Source: Lichtheimia corymbifera B2541
Taxonomy: Eukaryota > Mucoromycota > Mucoromycetes > Mucorales > Lichtheimiaceae
Assembly: GCA_000697475.1 (NCBI GenBank)
Contig: JNEU01001097.1
Span: forward strand, 62,001 to 126,000
Reading direction: 5' to 3'
Length of the DNA: 64,000 bases
Positions 35,694 through 48,699 of the stretch are shown here, one piece after another. The notes below the pieces were generated by a model. That model ran no database searches and was not told the origin of the DNA. It saw nothing but the letters and a program-made list of their open reading frames with translations. The first letter of the stretch is position 1; each line of letters begins with the position of its first letter. The translations under genes and the position numbers were made by a program.

Positions 35694-36366
35694 AACGTGG
35701 TGTGTGATGACAAGAAGGAAAAAAGCGTAGGTCACCGACATTATGGGGCAAGCATCGTTTAAAGGAAAGTGTAGTTGATTTGATGATATCATAAGGTGAT
35801 ACCACCATCACCACTTCTTTAGTAGCTCGTGGATCTTTTGTTTTTGTTGGCACTCATATTTTTGGAATTCGCACAGCACATGCAAACAAAGCGCACTAGA
35901 CTCATTATGTACAAGATTTTTGGTGCTTTCATTGTTGCAGCATACAGGAATGAGTCTGGGCCCTAGCTATGATCATTATTGATGTACATTGACAGTATAC
36001 TGACGCAACCGGAATATGCACGTTTGACTTTTGGGCAAGGGGGTGAGTGAATGTAATTTTGTAAATGGATTGGTTATCGATGATCCACATGAGTTTACAC
36101 AAAGCCTGTTAATGATCCTTCTATATTGAGTGTCTTCCGTAAATGTATCCGAGGGGTGGCAATGGTTTGTATCATAGCTAAAGTTACTAGCACGTATTCT
36201 TAAAACAACATGTGATGATGATGCCATGTCCTTAAAAAGTCTCGCACACGTAAACTGGATGAAAGAAAATGTTGATTAAAGAATAATTCCCACAATGTGT
36301 CAACATGTTTTAATCCAAAAGAGTATACAGCAGAGGAAAAAAAAATCGATTTAATGTATATTCTGA
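35694..36366. other. Intergenic between orphan protein and proteasome beta2 genes
   Basis: It holds the promoter of the orphan gene and the 3' flank of the proteasome gene. Only short chance frames are visible; (TCA)n-like spots at about 35803-35812. Confidence 0.4.
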
Positions 36367-37519
36367 TTACATTGACAGATCCATAGCATCGCCCTCTGAT
36401 ACATCAACAAAGTTGGTAATGGATTGTTTCAATACAGCAGTAGTTCCTCTGGGGTATTTGTAGCTCTGCTCCTTGATACCACGCTCGTTGGGTCGGGCAT
36501 AGTTTCGCAAGTAATCGGTCTTGTCCTTTTCAATGACGCACACATCCACATTGGAACCGGAACCGAGATCATTGAAAATACCGGCTTCAATAGCATCCTT
36601 GACGAGTTCAATAGCTTCCTCACGCTAGCAAAGAAAAAAAAAGGGTATGAGTCATGTGATTTCTTTCTCTCCCGCCCTCTCATTCATCTTACCGTCATAT
36701 CAGCCTTCCACCTGCTCTCAAAAACACTCATTGCAGCCAACGAACCCGAACCCATAGTGACATAAGGAAGCTTATCCGTGCTGCCGTGAGGATAGACCGT
36801 ATATAAATGAGGACCAGTAGCGTCAAAACCACCCAATACCAATGCAGCACCAATGTGTCCCTGGTATCTATCATGTGTCCATAATGGCGATTATTAGATC
36901 CTCTGATAGCTGTATCGCGCATCCCACAATGTTAATATACCTGAACAACATTTGCTTCAACATGGTCATGGCAGTAACGACACGTGGCTTTCTTCCAGTG
37001 GAAAGGCTGTGTAATTCAATCTGGGAGCTGATCAAGTTGGTGGTCGCTTCGGTATCAGCAGCTGTGCCTGCACCACAGCAATAGCTAAAAAGGAGGCAAG
37101 CAAACGGGTGGTTGGTCATTTGTCGTAGTAGATAGAACGTTCACGCAATCCTTCTCCTTACATGTTGGGTGCAATATAGTGAATCTTTTCGCAGTTCTTG
37201 TCAGCCACGATGGGACCTTCAGTTGCTCTCGTATCAGCACCGAGACAAAGACCATCCTGTCATTTATGTACTTTAGTCGATACTCATGCCAATCAATAAA
37301 GGTGGTTTATATATACCTTGAAGAGAACACCAACGATCGTTGTACCAGTGCTGGTTGCCTTGGGGGGTCGCACACCCTTAGTTTCCAATGCCTTATTTCT
37401 GCCAAGGGACACGCACGCATGAGTGAGAGACAAGCCAATGGCAGTGGCTGCTATGCAATTTACCTTGCGTAGTTTTCAAAACTGAAGCCTCCCTTGGGCA
37501 AACTGTATTTCGTGGCCAT
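36367..37519 (-). CDS. PUP1: 20S proteasome subunit beta2 (trypsin-like)
   Basis: Exons 37519-37464, 37398-37317, 37256-37162, 37084-36941, 36867-36693, 36624-36367, 269 residues. A propeptide of about 37 residues ends in ATSTG. The catalytic Thr is residue 38 ([20 protein letters not shown]). Conserved Asp17 and Lys33 equivalents are in GADTRAT and [18 protein letters not shown] identifies the beta2/PSMB7 branch, and the long C-terminal arm (about 40 residues after NVDVCVIEK) is the beta2-specific extension that wraps beta3. It provides trypsin-like cleavage in the 20S core. The TATAA-free promoter faces the HAM1-like gene, on the same strand downstream in map order. Confidence 0.96.
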
Positions 37520-37817
37520 GACGTGAAGTGGTAAAGGAAGAACGAGTGAGGAAATTACTTACGCGTAACCTCTCTGACTCTGAATTCACGTCATCTCCTC
37601 ACCTTTCATGGCAGGATGAGACATGCATGGTCAGCCCAACCCTTATTTAAAAAGCTCAGCTACAAGCAACATGATACATAGAAAGTGTCGAGCAAATTAG
37701 CAATTCCTTTATATAAAGATACTGATACGCTACATACTATGAATTACTAAGGAGTACTATTACACTATACATAACACATATTGCAAAAAAAATGAAGGAA
37801 TAAAAGGGCTATCATCA

Positions 37818-40800
37818 TTACATGACGTTTGGAGCAGCTGCAGTAGCTTGTTGTTGGCCAATATCTTGGTTACCAGTTCCCATTTCATCGGCAACCTTGT
37901 TGAATCCTTGTTTACCAAGCGAAGGTCCTTTGCCACGTTGCTTTTGCTTTTGGCTAGGCTTCTTTTGCTGTTGCTGCGGCTCATTATCTCCAGCAAGGGT
38001 CACTGGCACCAATCGTCCTTGTTCGTTGGCTATGTACATTTTGCCATCTTGTCCAACAATAACAGGTACAGTACCAGCACCACCTTCAGCACCACCAGAT
38101 GATGGGAGTTGTCCCATACCCATACCCATACCACGACCTCGAGCCTTTTCTTCTTCTTCCTTCGCTTGCTGTTCTTCACGTTCTTTTCGTGCAGCTTCCT
38201 TTTCAGCCCTACGCCTACGATGCTTGGATTGTTGATCTTGAAGGCTACGCACCATGTTGGTCTTGATATTGCGGTTCAAAATCGTGAATAAGCCAGTAGT
38301 CAAACTTGGGCGTGGCATCGTCGTAGTGGGCATTGTGGTACCAGCTTGTTGTTGTTGTTGTTGTGCACCACGATAACCCACAGCTGAAGTGACTTGCTCC
38401 ATAGGCGACATGGGTGGTTGCTGTTGTTGTTGTGTGGGTTGCTGCAATTGCTGCTGCTCACGCATAGCGGCATTCCTAGTTGCAAGATCATCCAAAGAGG
38501 CGTTCTTGTTCAATGCTTCCTGATAGTGCTGCATCATGCTTCCGGTGAGTTTGGCATCAGCCTTTTCCACTGTCTCGATAATCTTGGCTTCCACAGCCTT
38601 GGCAATCTGTCGCTTGATAATGGATGTAGCCATAGGTTGGAATGTACGATACAAAAGACTATATATAAAGAAAAAAATGATGTCAATGATGGATCATGCA
38701 TAACATGAGCTGAGTAACTTACTTGTGGCGGCTGCCCTTGAATTTAACCTTGAGATGGTCAATGTGGGCTTTGCAGTGGGCTACACGGAAGGTGTGCACA
38801 GGATCATTTGTGTCGCTGATAATCTGCGTATCCACAGTCATTCCTTTACGGCGACGGCCACCAATCTTCATTAACGGTTGTTAGTACTCTCATTGACTAA
38901 AATAAAAAAAAAGATAAGCAATACTCACGGTGATTGTGGCCACACCACGATCATACAGCTTTGGGAAACCTTTCTTACGCTTGTAATACCACACAACCTG
39001 TCAAACAAGTATTAATATCACATATACCCTTGGCAAAATTTTACTTACATCGCTGATGGTGGTGTTGATTTCGGTCATTTTGATCCAGAATGATTGCTGA
39101 TTAGCATTGGTGATGTCGCTGTATGGGCTAAACTTGATATAGTTATCCATCTATGTCGTAATGAAATCATCATATGAGTATCCATATTGTTGTATGCGTC
39201 AATCAACAATGCTTTGGTTACCTTGACTTCCACAAATCCTGGTAGCAAAGTGTCACCGGGAAGGACAACATTCTCGACAGCCACGTCAAACTCCCTGTCG
39301 GAATATTCAATAGCAGGAACAGGGATGAACTTGATGAGCTCCATAGCTGCTGGGATCAATGTCAGGCGCATATCGGTGAGCAAGTTGGGCTTGAAGGCAG
39401 TATTTCCATCACTACATCACATTGATGGTATTAGCTCGTGACAAGGAAACGTGATGATGATGATATGTCACTTACGCATCCAGCCACAAGTCATTGTGGA
39501 TTTTCTTGAATCGCTGTTCAATTTCACGTGCCATAGGATCTTGTTCCATGGATAGCATAAAAGCCTTGCCTTCAGAAACCAAAAAGTCGGCATGGCTACG
39601 ATAACGACCCTCAGTCACTTGTCGAACACGCTCCACCATATATTTGCCATCTTCGGTAGATTGATCAGAAAGCGCATAGTTTGGCTCTTTGGCTAAGCGG
39701 CGGAGATATTGAGTAGCCTAGACAAATGATGTCAGTGACACGAATAATGGGTGGGTTATGCATGATGATGCTGTCTTACCTCATTGAAGCATTGTTTCAG
39801 CTCAGGATCATGGGTGACATCATTGATCGTCGTTTCAACGGCGTGCAACAAAGGATCCAGTGATCGGCCTTGAGCCCAATCTTCGATGATGGTCTTGAGC
39901 TCAAGTTCAGCTGCTGACCAACTGGGGTCTGATCGAAACTCCTCGGTGACTTGTGATGCATATCCTGTAGAGGATTGAGTGACATTGGCTGCACGATAGC
40001 TCCACTTTTGTACCAGGCTGAAGATTGTATCGAGAGCTTGTTGATAATCGGGATGCTGCTGCACTTGACCAAGCACCGACTTGAGTCGCTCAACAATGTC
40101 ATCCACCTTTTCAGGCGGGAACTTTTCACGAGCATACTCCTTAGCTTGCTGGCCTTGTTGTTGCATTTGTTGTTTGGCTTTGGATTTGGCTTGGGGTGAT
40201 TGCTGCTTGGCGTCGTCGACACGGTTGCGGATACTTTGCTTTGCCTTGCCGGGATCAAAACCACCACTATCCAACTGGGATTGTCCTTGATTAGCCATGT
40301 CTTGGAAACGCTCGTTTAGTTGTTGTCCTTGCTCATCCACTTGCTGTGACATCTTTTGCATAGAGCCACTAAGTTTGCCGCTGGCGTCGCTAAAGACTTC
40401 TTGAGCAATCGACATGAGCTCGCTTAGCTGATCTCGAAAGTCGCTGTTCATGATGACCAACTTGAACACATTGTACATAGCATTACCGCCTACATTTGCT
40501 CCATATAAGCATCTATAAACCTGCGTGCATCTTTTTCTCTTACCTTCTTTAGCTTCTTCTTTCATCTCTTGTTTATTTGTACCAGCTGTCAAATCTGGGC
40601 CTCCTTGACCTGGATACATTGAATGTTAGCTTGAAAATACATACATCCCAAAAATGTCACTTTACCTTGACCTCTTTGAGCTCGCTGATAATCAGTGCTG
40701 AATAAATGATAATACAAAGATTGGAACAGCTGATCCTGGTTCTTGACATAGAGAGCTGTTTTCAATGTCTGGATCAATTCTTGAATATCAGCCAGCAGTC

Positions 40801-41155
40801 GTTGACCATCAGCTGACATAAGGTGCTGTCGTTCTTGAATGGCACGGATATTCAAAAGACGATCCAAAAAGTGTTCAATCTGGGCATTGTTGGGAAGTCT
40901 GCCGCTACGGACTCCTTCAATAAACTCAATCATCTCGACCTTATTGCTGTCATCGGGCATTTGACTAGTGTTTCCACCACCAATACCACCACCAGCTGCT
41001 GCCATGGGTTGTTGTTGTTGGATTCGTTGCTGTTGGCGAACGGAATCTTCGGACATACGACGCATAACGTTTTGACCTTCTTCCTTAGAAACCGGTTTAC
41101 GTTGAGGAAACGGTTGTTTGTCTGTGGGAGGAGGATTGACCACGGAATGTGCCAT
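37818..41155 (-). CDS. HAM1-like protein (DUF4449-type C-terminal region)
   Basis: Exons 41155-40666, 40609-40544, 40489-39780, 39717-39476, 39411-39222, 39150-39049, 38997-38929, 38865-38723, 38658-37818, 950 residues. Helical, Gln/Glu-rich middle sections (EVFSDASGKLSGSMQKMSQQ, REKFPPEKVDDIVERLKSVL) precede a beta-rich section (DNYIKFSPYSDITNANQQSF...WYYKRKKGFPKLYDRGVATI...GGRRRKGMTVDTQI...HKLL-type motif). This resembles the fungal HAM1-like family (N- and C-terminal HAM1-like domains, formerly DUF4449, related to TULIP/BPI lipid-binding folds). The final 190 residues are Gln-rich and contain a long charged helix (KHRRRRAEKEAARKEREEQQ). The lipid role is inference from fold similarity. Assignment is from memory of the family pattern. 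Confidence 0.7.
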
Positions 41156-41365
41156 GATTTTACAATAAAAGAGTGGAAGAGAAAGGAAAAAGAGATTTGG
41201 ATCAATGAAATTCATGCATTCTTTAAAATGATAAAACGACAAGGGTTGCACAATAAGGTATACTACTGCGCACACGCGCAAGCACACACATCACTATGAC
41301 ATGGGTCTACATGGCTATACACGACACGCTTGACCAAAAATAGGAGAAAGAGGGTTTTACTTGTA

Positions 41366-42706
41366 TCATTTTTGTACAAACATATCACATAGATGATCGA
41401 TTTCCTTTGTGTAACCCGTCAATTGATCCTCTACTCGTAAACCACCCACGCGTTGTAATCCTGGTGTAAGAGGGAAGAATTCGAGCCGTGTCTCAGTTGT
41501 CTGATTTGGGCCAACTTCACCCAAGTATCGGGTACTCAATCCGCTCAACAGTACTGAACCCATCTTGGTCTTGACGGCTGATAGTACTAAGCGCATATTT
41601 TGTGTTGAATGGTTGCGTACACGAATACCCAACTGGAATGGGATTTCCAATTGCACCTGAGCAGGTTCATCCTTCTCCAGCCAAAATGGTTGTACTTCCA
41701 CATCATCCAATAATGGTGCTTTCCGAGTGAGTTGTGATGTCTGCAATCGTCCCAGATCTCCCATAGCTGAACGCCATACAATATCAAGTTTCCCGAGAGC
41801 ATTGGTTGTGCGTGCCATGCGGTCATTGTTGGGATCACGTGGACTAAGCATATACAGATATTGACGTACGTCTTGTGGTTGAATGAAAGGATCACCGAAT
41901 ACACTATCCTTTTTCTGATTGTCATCCTCATCCTTCTCCTTGACGATTGTGTTAAGATCGGTGAAGGTGAAATGCTCGGATGGATCAAATTTCATGCGTT
42001 CGAGATACATCGGTCCCACTGAGACATTTTGTAGTTGTGCTTCCAGGAATACACGGCCATCGATCATGTTGTTGACTTTGGTCTTGACAGCCAATGGATT
42101 GGATACTTGGAACTTGTAGAATTTGCGAAAATGGCGACGACGACCCTCAGTGACATAATGGACAGAGCAGACCAAGATGTGCACACCCAATTCTTTGATT
42201 TCATGAGATACATTGACTGAATGAGTTGCTTGTGCGTCTAAGGAATGTCGTGGTGTGGTGGTGGTATCCGATAAACTAAAGCGCTGAGAAGATGTCTGTA
42301 GCTCAATCTTGACGCCGACTTGATGGACAAGCTGCTGGGCCTCGTTATTAATACTGACAAGTGTACTGAAGGTCTCCCCCAAATATATATTGCCAAACGA
42401 CGAAGGCAACTTGAGCATTTGACTAAGGCCAAAGTCCCTAATCTCGAGCTGATCTTGCTGGGTATCCACGGGGTGGGATGCAGTGAGGTCTGAAATGTTG
42501 AGCGATTCCAGTCCTTCGATTAGCGGTTTATAAGATGACGACTCGTAATAAACGGATGCATTGGTTGCCAAGAGGGGTCTCGACAAGCGCATTACTTTGA
42601 GTGACAACAAGTGTGGTGTTTGGCTGTCATCTTGGGTTGACTGTGTTGGTGATAAAGACGCGGATCCTGGTCGCGGTGAGGAGAGTGGAGAAGCGTGTGT
42701 AGACAT
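41366..42706 (-). CDS. TRAPP complex subunit 13 (TRAPPC13)
   Basis: A single exon of 446 residues, unusual in this intron-rich region. Diagnostic pieces: HLLSLKVMRLSRPLL, LPSSFGNIYLGETFSTLVSINN, ELGVHILVCSVHYV, RKFYKFQVSNPLAVKTKVNN, FLEAQLQNVSVGPMYLERMK and FPLTPGLQRVGGLRVEDQLT. These form the two immunoglobulin-like layers of the DUF974 family. In metazoans and filamentous fungi this subunit belongs to TRAPPIII, the Rab1/Ypt1 exchange factor acting in ER-Golgi traffic and autophagy. The first 30 residues are Ser/Pro-rich and probably disordered. The promoter is shared with the divergent ACBD5-like gene. Confidence 0.92.
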   Translation of the reverse strand: MSTHASPLSSPRPGSASLSPTQSTQDDSQTPHLLSLKVMRLSRPLLATNASVYYESSSYKPLIEGLESLNISDLTASHPVDTQQDQLEIRDFGLSQMLKLPSSFGNIYLGETFSTLVSINNEAQQLVHQVGVKIELQTSSQRFSLSDTTTTPRHSLDAQATHSVNVSHEIKELGVHILVCSVHYVTEGRRRHFRKFYKFQVSNPLAVKTKVNNMIDGRVFLEAQLQNVSVGPMYLERMKFDPSEHFTFTDLNTIVKEKDEDDNQKKDSVFGDPFIQPQDVRQYLYMLSPRDPNNDRMARTTNALGKLDIVWRSAMGDLGRLQTSQLTRKAPLLDDVEVQPFWLEKDEPAQVQLEIPFQLGIRVRNHSTQNMRLVLSAVKTKMGSVLLSGLSTRYLGEVGPNQTTETRLEFFPLTPGLQRVGGLRVEDQLTGYTKEIDHLCDMFVQK

Positions 42707-43313
42707 GTGCTGCCCAAGATTTGGACTTGCAAGACAGCCCTATCAAGGTTCATTGTGCCGACAAATGTAACCTCCATTTCTTTGTGTGTGATTGATTATC
42801 CCATCCAAATCATGCTTTAAAATGACCCTTATAAACATTTGACGACATCGTATCACGACGTATCCAAGGCAAACCCCCCCCCTTTGGATGGATGGTCATC
42901 AAGCGTGCCCTATGATGATGATGCTACCACCACTATGTATCACCCCATCTTGTCACATGAGGATGGGGTTTGCTTGGTTGATGTGTTGTACAAGCTTTTC
43001 ATTGTCGTGCCCAACAAGGAGACCCAGATAGCAGTAGTATGCATAAGAGAGAGTTCGTGTGTGTAGATGTGGGTGATCTCCTTAACAACGGTAGTCAAGA
43101 TCGGCCGTCATCTTCCGTAAAGAGACGTAGATTCATGCGGTGGCACCCATGTTGAATCATCCCTGATAGCACCAAACCACCCGTTTTAGGTTATTGAGAC
43201 TGAGGTCAGATTGCACTGTATCATCATCACCATCTTCTTCTCTTTCCTATTTTCTCACTCTTTCAAAACAGCCCCCACCCACCCACACACACACACACAC
43301 ACACCTCTCCTCA
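42707..43313. other. Divergent promoter between TRAPPC13 and ACBD5-like genes
   Basis: 607 bp with no gene. A CCCCCCCC run lies near 42875-42882 and a (CA)n tract at about 43283-43303 in the leader of the ACBD5-like gene. Confidence 0.45.
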
Positions 43314-45021
43314 ATGACGGTTCCTCCTTCCCATTACTCTGAACGCTATATTAATCAACGATACAACAAGGCACTCCAAATTGTCCAACATCTCCCAGCC
43401 ACGTCAAGCTTTCAACCGACAAGAGAAGAGAAGCTTCAGGTATGTGAAACACACCGGTGCCTTTTATTCATTACAAGGCTCATTGACATTGTACCATAGC
43501 TTTATGCGTATTACAAGCAAGTGACACACGGGGATATCGACACTGCACGGCCCGGAATATTTGACATGGTTGGCAGAGCTAAATGGTAGGAGAGTTATAA
43601 TACATGTGATGTGTGTGTGTGCACTGCATAGGGATTAATGGGTCCTATTGAATATAGGGATGCATGGAAAAAGTTGGAAGGAATGGAACGATTAGAGGCA
43701 AAGCATCGATATACCGAGACGTTGTTACGATCAGCTACCGAAGTAATGATGATGAGTGTGGGAGAGCGGCATGATCGATAGCTGGGTCTGTAACGCTGTT
43801 TCTTTATCAATGCAGGCATACAAGCGCAATTCTGGGAGAGAAACAGCGGAACAAATCATCCATGCTTTTGCTTTGATGCGACAACGACCTGTGGGGGATG
43901 AGGATGATGAGGAAACAACGACTACTACAACAACGGATGATGACAACATAATGATCCAAGAAGGCAAGTGGATGGTTGTGGTGTACACGTTTGATGCAAG
44001 TCCCTGACTAGAATAGGCAAAAATAGATGAATCATCCAGCGTGGATGAAGAAGAACGTGCTTATCTTCGACAAGTCCAAGCATTCTCTTTACCAGAAGCA
44101 CCTCCTCGACCACGTCGACCCATATCTCGTCAACAGCAGCAACAACAAAGAAGATCTTGGTATTATACCCCTTCCAATTCATCCACACCGACACCCGATA
44201 AGCTGCGTAGCACACACGATGTTCCTCTTGATACCAATCCATGGGCACCACCTATTCCACCTGTTGGATCTTCTTTATCACATCGCATGGCCAATGATTC
44301 TAGTAGCAGCGACGATGATGATGATGATCATGTCACCTCCTCTTCACGACAAAGTCGACCGAAAAGTCGAACCATATCTCCACGTCAACAGCAACGTGCG
44401 TCTTTGATGGGTCGATTACCAGCATTCCAAGGCTCTCCCGCTATGAGCACATCCTCCTCAGCTACTGCCACTGCACGTAACACACAACATTTACGATCTA
44501 CAAGTAATCGAGCTACCCCTGAATTATCCGTCATATCACTGGGTCCTGTCACAAAACGAGCTCTGGAATCATTGCAGGCTGAAGTCATTGCCCTGAATGG
44601 ACGCATCGATGATCTTCGAAAAGAATTGGCCGACAGAGATCAACAAAGACGAACTTCAGCAGCACCTACCCCATTACCATTATCAGTACAGCAATCAACA
44701 CAACCACGATCCACTTTTCAGTTACCACGCCGCGATGGAGATGACGAGGATGATGAAGATGATAGTTGGAAATGGGTTATCAAGGCAAGTCATTTGCAAA
44801 AGAAAAAGGATGATGACGATGATGATGATAACAAGGGAGTGGGGGGTTTTTTTTTTACTTAGGACGCAGTCAAACATGCATCAGTAAATATATTGACGGT
44901 GACCCTCTTTTTCTTAATTCTGTACAAACGAGGAAGTCCAATAGCCTATGTCGTCAGTGAGCAATTTACAAGGCTTTGGCAAGTTTTCAAGCAAAAGGCG
45001 CTCTCCCGTATTATTGTGTAG
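43314..45021 (+). CDS. Tail-anchored acyl-CoA-binding protein (ACBD5/Atg37-like)
   Basis: Exons 43314-43439, 43500-43585, 43658-43742, 43816-43963, 44027-44784, 44863-45021, 453 residues. The acyl-CoA-binding domain spans residues about 8-105. The SFQPTREEKLQLYAYYKQVT pattern and GIFDMVGRAKWDAWKKLEGM hold the conserved ligand-binding Tyr and Lys positions (YYKQ; KWDAW). A long Ser/Arg/Gln-rich linker, a coiled coil (about 340-370, ALESLQAEVIALNGRIDDLR) and an acidic run (DGDDEDDEDD) lead to a C-terminal hydrophobic helix (VNILTVTLFFLILYKRG) that would anchor it. ACBD5 and yeast Atg37 share this layout on peroxisomes. Both late introns (43964-44026, 44785-44862) use GC donors (AAG|GCAAGT). Confidence 0.85.
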
Positions 45022-45287
45022 TTTTACATATTCCATACTTTATACACTTTTCCTTATCTTACTGAGTAGATATAAACGTAATGCGAATGTTTTTCCCCTC
45101 CCTTCCATCGCTTGGCTGTATGATCTTTCAACTTAATATGTAGCTCGGTATGTGTTCGGACCATTTGAACAATGAAGCAGCAGGAGAAAATGAGATGATG
45201 AAATGGGATGATTGTTTACTTTTGGATTAATGCAGAAAGAGAGAGCGAGAGAGAATATATATATGGCATGATGTGTGCGAAGTAATT
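45022..45287. other. Convergent 3' flanks of ACBD5-like and UTP21 genes
   Basis: 266 bp with poly(A)-signal-like AT-rich DNA and no frame of interest. Confidence 0.4.
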
Positions 45288-48200
45288 CTATTTGCGTGCG
45301 AAATCAATGAGACATAGGCCGTAATGGATTTGTGCCGAGAGACGGTTGAATTCATCCGTTTGGACATTCAAGGTTTCCTTTAACTTGTTATGGATGGCGT
45401 TTTCAGGATTTGCAATGATTAAATCGCCATGGATATTCAGGAATGCATTAAGCCATGCTTGGGCCATTTCAAAGTTCTTGCGCGATCGCAGCATATAGAC
45501 AATGGCTTCCACGTAAGCATTGAGATAAAAGAGGTCATTTTCAACAGGCATAGTGCGAATCTCAACATCCAGGGCAGAAGGGCTAAGAGACTTTGTATAG
45601 GCGACCCATTCACCAACTAGCATCCAAAAGTCAGTATATCATCCCTTGCCATTTTTCAATGTGGTCACTTACAATCACTCTTTTGATGACCCGCCTCCAA
45701 GTATCTTGCGAATTTGGTTCGTACATCAAGTTCTCCAAGGTGGACACGGCGTGAAGAAGTCTTGCTTTGATCGTCATTTTCCGTTTTGTCCGAAAGATCA
45801 AATTGAGCTTTTGCACCTGGCAATGTTGGTAAGAAGAAGGGTGCTTGTTCAGGTGCTTTTGGAGCTTCTTTTGGCTTGTTTCGTTGCTATAAATATACAC
45901 CTTGGATTAGTGCTGATTCTTGACAAGATATAGTTGTCCTTACCTTGATGGTATCCAGGTTCAAGAGATTATGCCATTTGGCACGAGGTTCAAGCGACAT
46001 TGTGATCATATCATCAGCCAACTGCTCAACAGTTGAGAAATCTTCATTCAATGTAGCAGGTGGTTCCAAGTCCTCATCATCGAGATCTAAGTGCAAGGAG
46101 AGCATGTTAATCCATAAATCCTCTTCCTTCTTAATGTGTCGCTTTTTACCTTCATCACCATAGCCTTCTAGTGCTGGCAATGCCAATACTTCGGCAGCAT
46201 CGTCATCCGTTATGCTGTGTAGAGAGACATTGGCGAATTGTGTGCGGTTGGCCCTGATGTAAAATAAAAACATGAGCCATGCCATCGTATACTGCCATCC
46301 TTTCCCAACAATTACCATAAGAATACGCCAACATTATCAACGTGAGCTGTAGCCAAAAAGTCGCCAGTGGGAGAAAAGGTTAAGCTTGACACCACATCTT
46401 CCACCTTGAAGATATCAACCATGGTACTCGATGGGAGGTCCCAAGTACGTACAGTGGCATCAAGTGATGCGGAAATGATCCATCGACCATCGGGACTGAA
46501 AGCCTGAAATTCATGCAGCATTAGCAACACGTAAAATACCCATTGGTTGGTCCACTTACAAAGTCTGTTATCCGGTTACGGTGACCCCAGAATTCACGCA
46601 CCACCTTTTGGGTCTCGATATCAATCACTCGAATACCAAGATCATCGCATGCTACAGCCATCAGGTTGTTGTCGCGGTGGAATTGCATACCAACGATGGG
46701 TGACTCCATAGGGATTGTGTGCAAGACTTTGCCGTTTTGGAAATTCCAAATCTTGATATTTCTGTCCACTGATACACTGATCAAATAACGATTGGTGTTG
46801 TCACTTGCAAGGCTTGTCACTGCCTTTTTGTGCCCTTCAGGTCCAGAAAACGTCCTTCGATGTAAGCCGGATTGCAGGTTGAACATTTCAATTTGTCCCG
46901 AAGCACAGCCAATAAAGCCAAAGTTGCCGCATGCACTGATATTCACAGACTATAACGGATTCTCATGAGTGATGACTCAACACACACACCATAGGATATA
47001 TACCTTGATTGAACTTTTATCAGAGCTTAGTAAAGCATGATCCGCCAAGGCTTTCGATTTTGTAGACCAAGTACGTGCAGCCGAATCGTTCAGGTGACAT
47101 GTCAACACATTGGCCCATTCCTTTTCCTTAGCAACATCTATAACATAATCTCGCGTCAGTGTTTTTCTTTGCTCACCAAACTATCTATATCAACTTACCG
47201 AGTGCCATGTCTGTGATGATGGGTAGCTTCAGCGACTCTAACGAGACACCTTTGTCTTTTGCTTTCTTTGCAATATGGCCTTGTGACATTTCCACACTTT
47301 GTGCATCGCGAACAGTGGAGAACCATCGAAGTGCCTGATCTCGACCCGCTGTGACAATCCCCTTGCCGTCCGAGCCATAGTATCTGATTTTGGATGGTGG
47401 TGCATAATGGCCGCTACGTCCCTTCAATGGTAATGGAACTGCATTGTGCTTTTCAAAGATCCATTGCTATAAAAAGACGCATTAATAACATGTCAAATGT
47501 ATCATGCATGTCATGTATACTTACTGTGACAGCATTATCGGCACCTGCAGTAACTAAGATCGGCTGATTGTTCAAGAATGCGATCGAGGAAACCAATCCA
47601 GAGTGAGCGCCCTTCATGTCGTGTGCTAGTTTCCGGTTGGCAAGATCCCACAAAGCAACATCACCATGCATGTTGGCAGTAGCCATCATTTGTTCCTCAT
47701 CTATCGAGTGCATCATCATTCTATCAGTATCATGTTCTCCTTTTTGATCATGCTTTTGTGATAAATACCGGTTCTAAACGAGATAGCTGTGACACGATCC
47801 GATTGATAAACGGTATCAATTCTTTCATCCATTCGAATGTTGTAGAGAACGATGCTGCCATCCAATAAACCAATTGCGACCACATCCACCACAGGTGATT
47901 GTTCCAGACATGTAATGGCGGATCCAAACGATTTGAATTGATAAATCATTTTGCTGACACGTACGTTCCAAATCTGCATGGTGCCTTGTGCACTCGCGAC
48001 CAAGATCTTATTGAGATATGTGCTGGGATGAATCATCTTTGTTGCTGTGAATGCGTCACCAAACTCGATGGCAGTGTATAAATCTGAAATAAAAAAAGAT
48101 TAGGCCTATTCCAAATGATCTCCATGGAAACACACAAAGCCTTACCTCCTGATGTCAAATCCCACATTCGGAGTACGTTGTCATCGCAAAGTGTAGCCAC

Positions 48201-48699
48201 ATGCTGACCAAGAACAAGAATCTGGATAATCTCGTATTCACCCTGATCTTCACCCACACTCATAAACTATAACTCCCATTTAGTATAGAGTTATCTTCAT
48301 TTGTATATAGAAACACTCACAGGTTTGCCTCGTTTGTATCCGCTAACAGCGCTACCATGGGCAATATAGGTGATGCCTCCTGCAGCTGTCATGGCTGTAA
48401 TACGGCCCGATGTTTGAGGACTGACAAAGAGCAAATGCATCTTGTTCATCTATTGCATATACCCGTAAGCTCTCGTTTTCTTTGTATAAAGATGATATAT
48501 GTATCCATACGTTGTACGTTTGAAAGTTGTGGCCGACGCTGGTAGTAAGGAAAAAGTCTTGACCTCGTGTTTCGACGACGAATGGGACATCGTTGGTGAT
48601 GTAGCCGAGTGCACGGAAGGGCTGAAAGATCCTCGATCGTGCAACGTGTTTGCGTTTCTCAGGTTCGATTCTGCGTCGCTTTTCTTCCGGGGCTACCAT
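45288..48699 (-). CDS. UTP21: U3 snoRNP protein UTP21 (WDR36)
   Basis: Exons 48699-48511, 48449-48321, 48266-48146, 48083-47769, 47739-47525, 47466-47199, 47137-47004, 46949-46560, 46503-46316, 46253-45944, 45886-45673, 45616-45288, 933 residues. The N-terminal segment SRIFQPFRALGYITNDVPF is diagnostic of the tandem WD40 propellers of UTP21. Blades follow (for example HGDVALWDLANRKLAHDM, GSIVLYNIRMDERIDTVY). The Utp21 C-terminal helical domain is recognised by EVEIRT-type sequence (ALDVEIRTMPVENDLFYLNA). It works in the SSU processome for 18S rRNA maturation in the nucleolus. One acceptor (47739 versus 47736) is ambiguous by one codon; both keep the frame. Confidence 0.94.

Noticed and set aside
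43814..44026. GT donors just downstream of 43963 with acceptor at 44016 in the ACBD5-like gene
   Set aside because: They would give a 40-nt intron and leave extra codons; the GCAAGT donor with the acceptor at 44026 gives a normal 63-nt intron and keeps the frame, so it was preferred (not proven).
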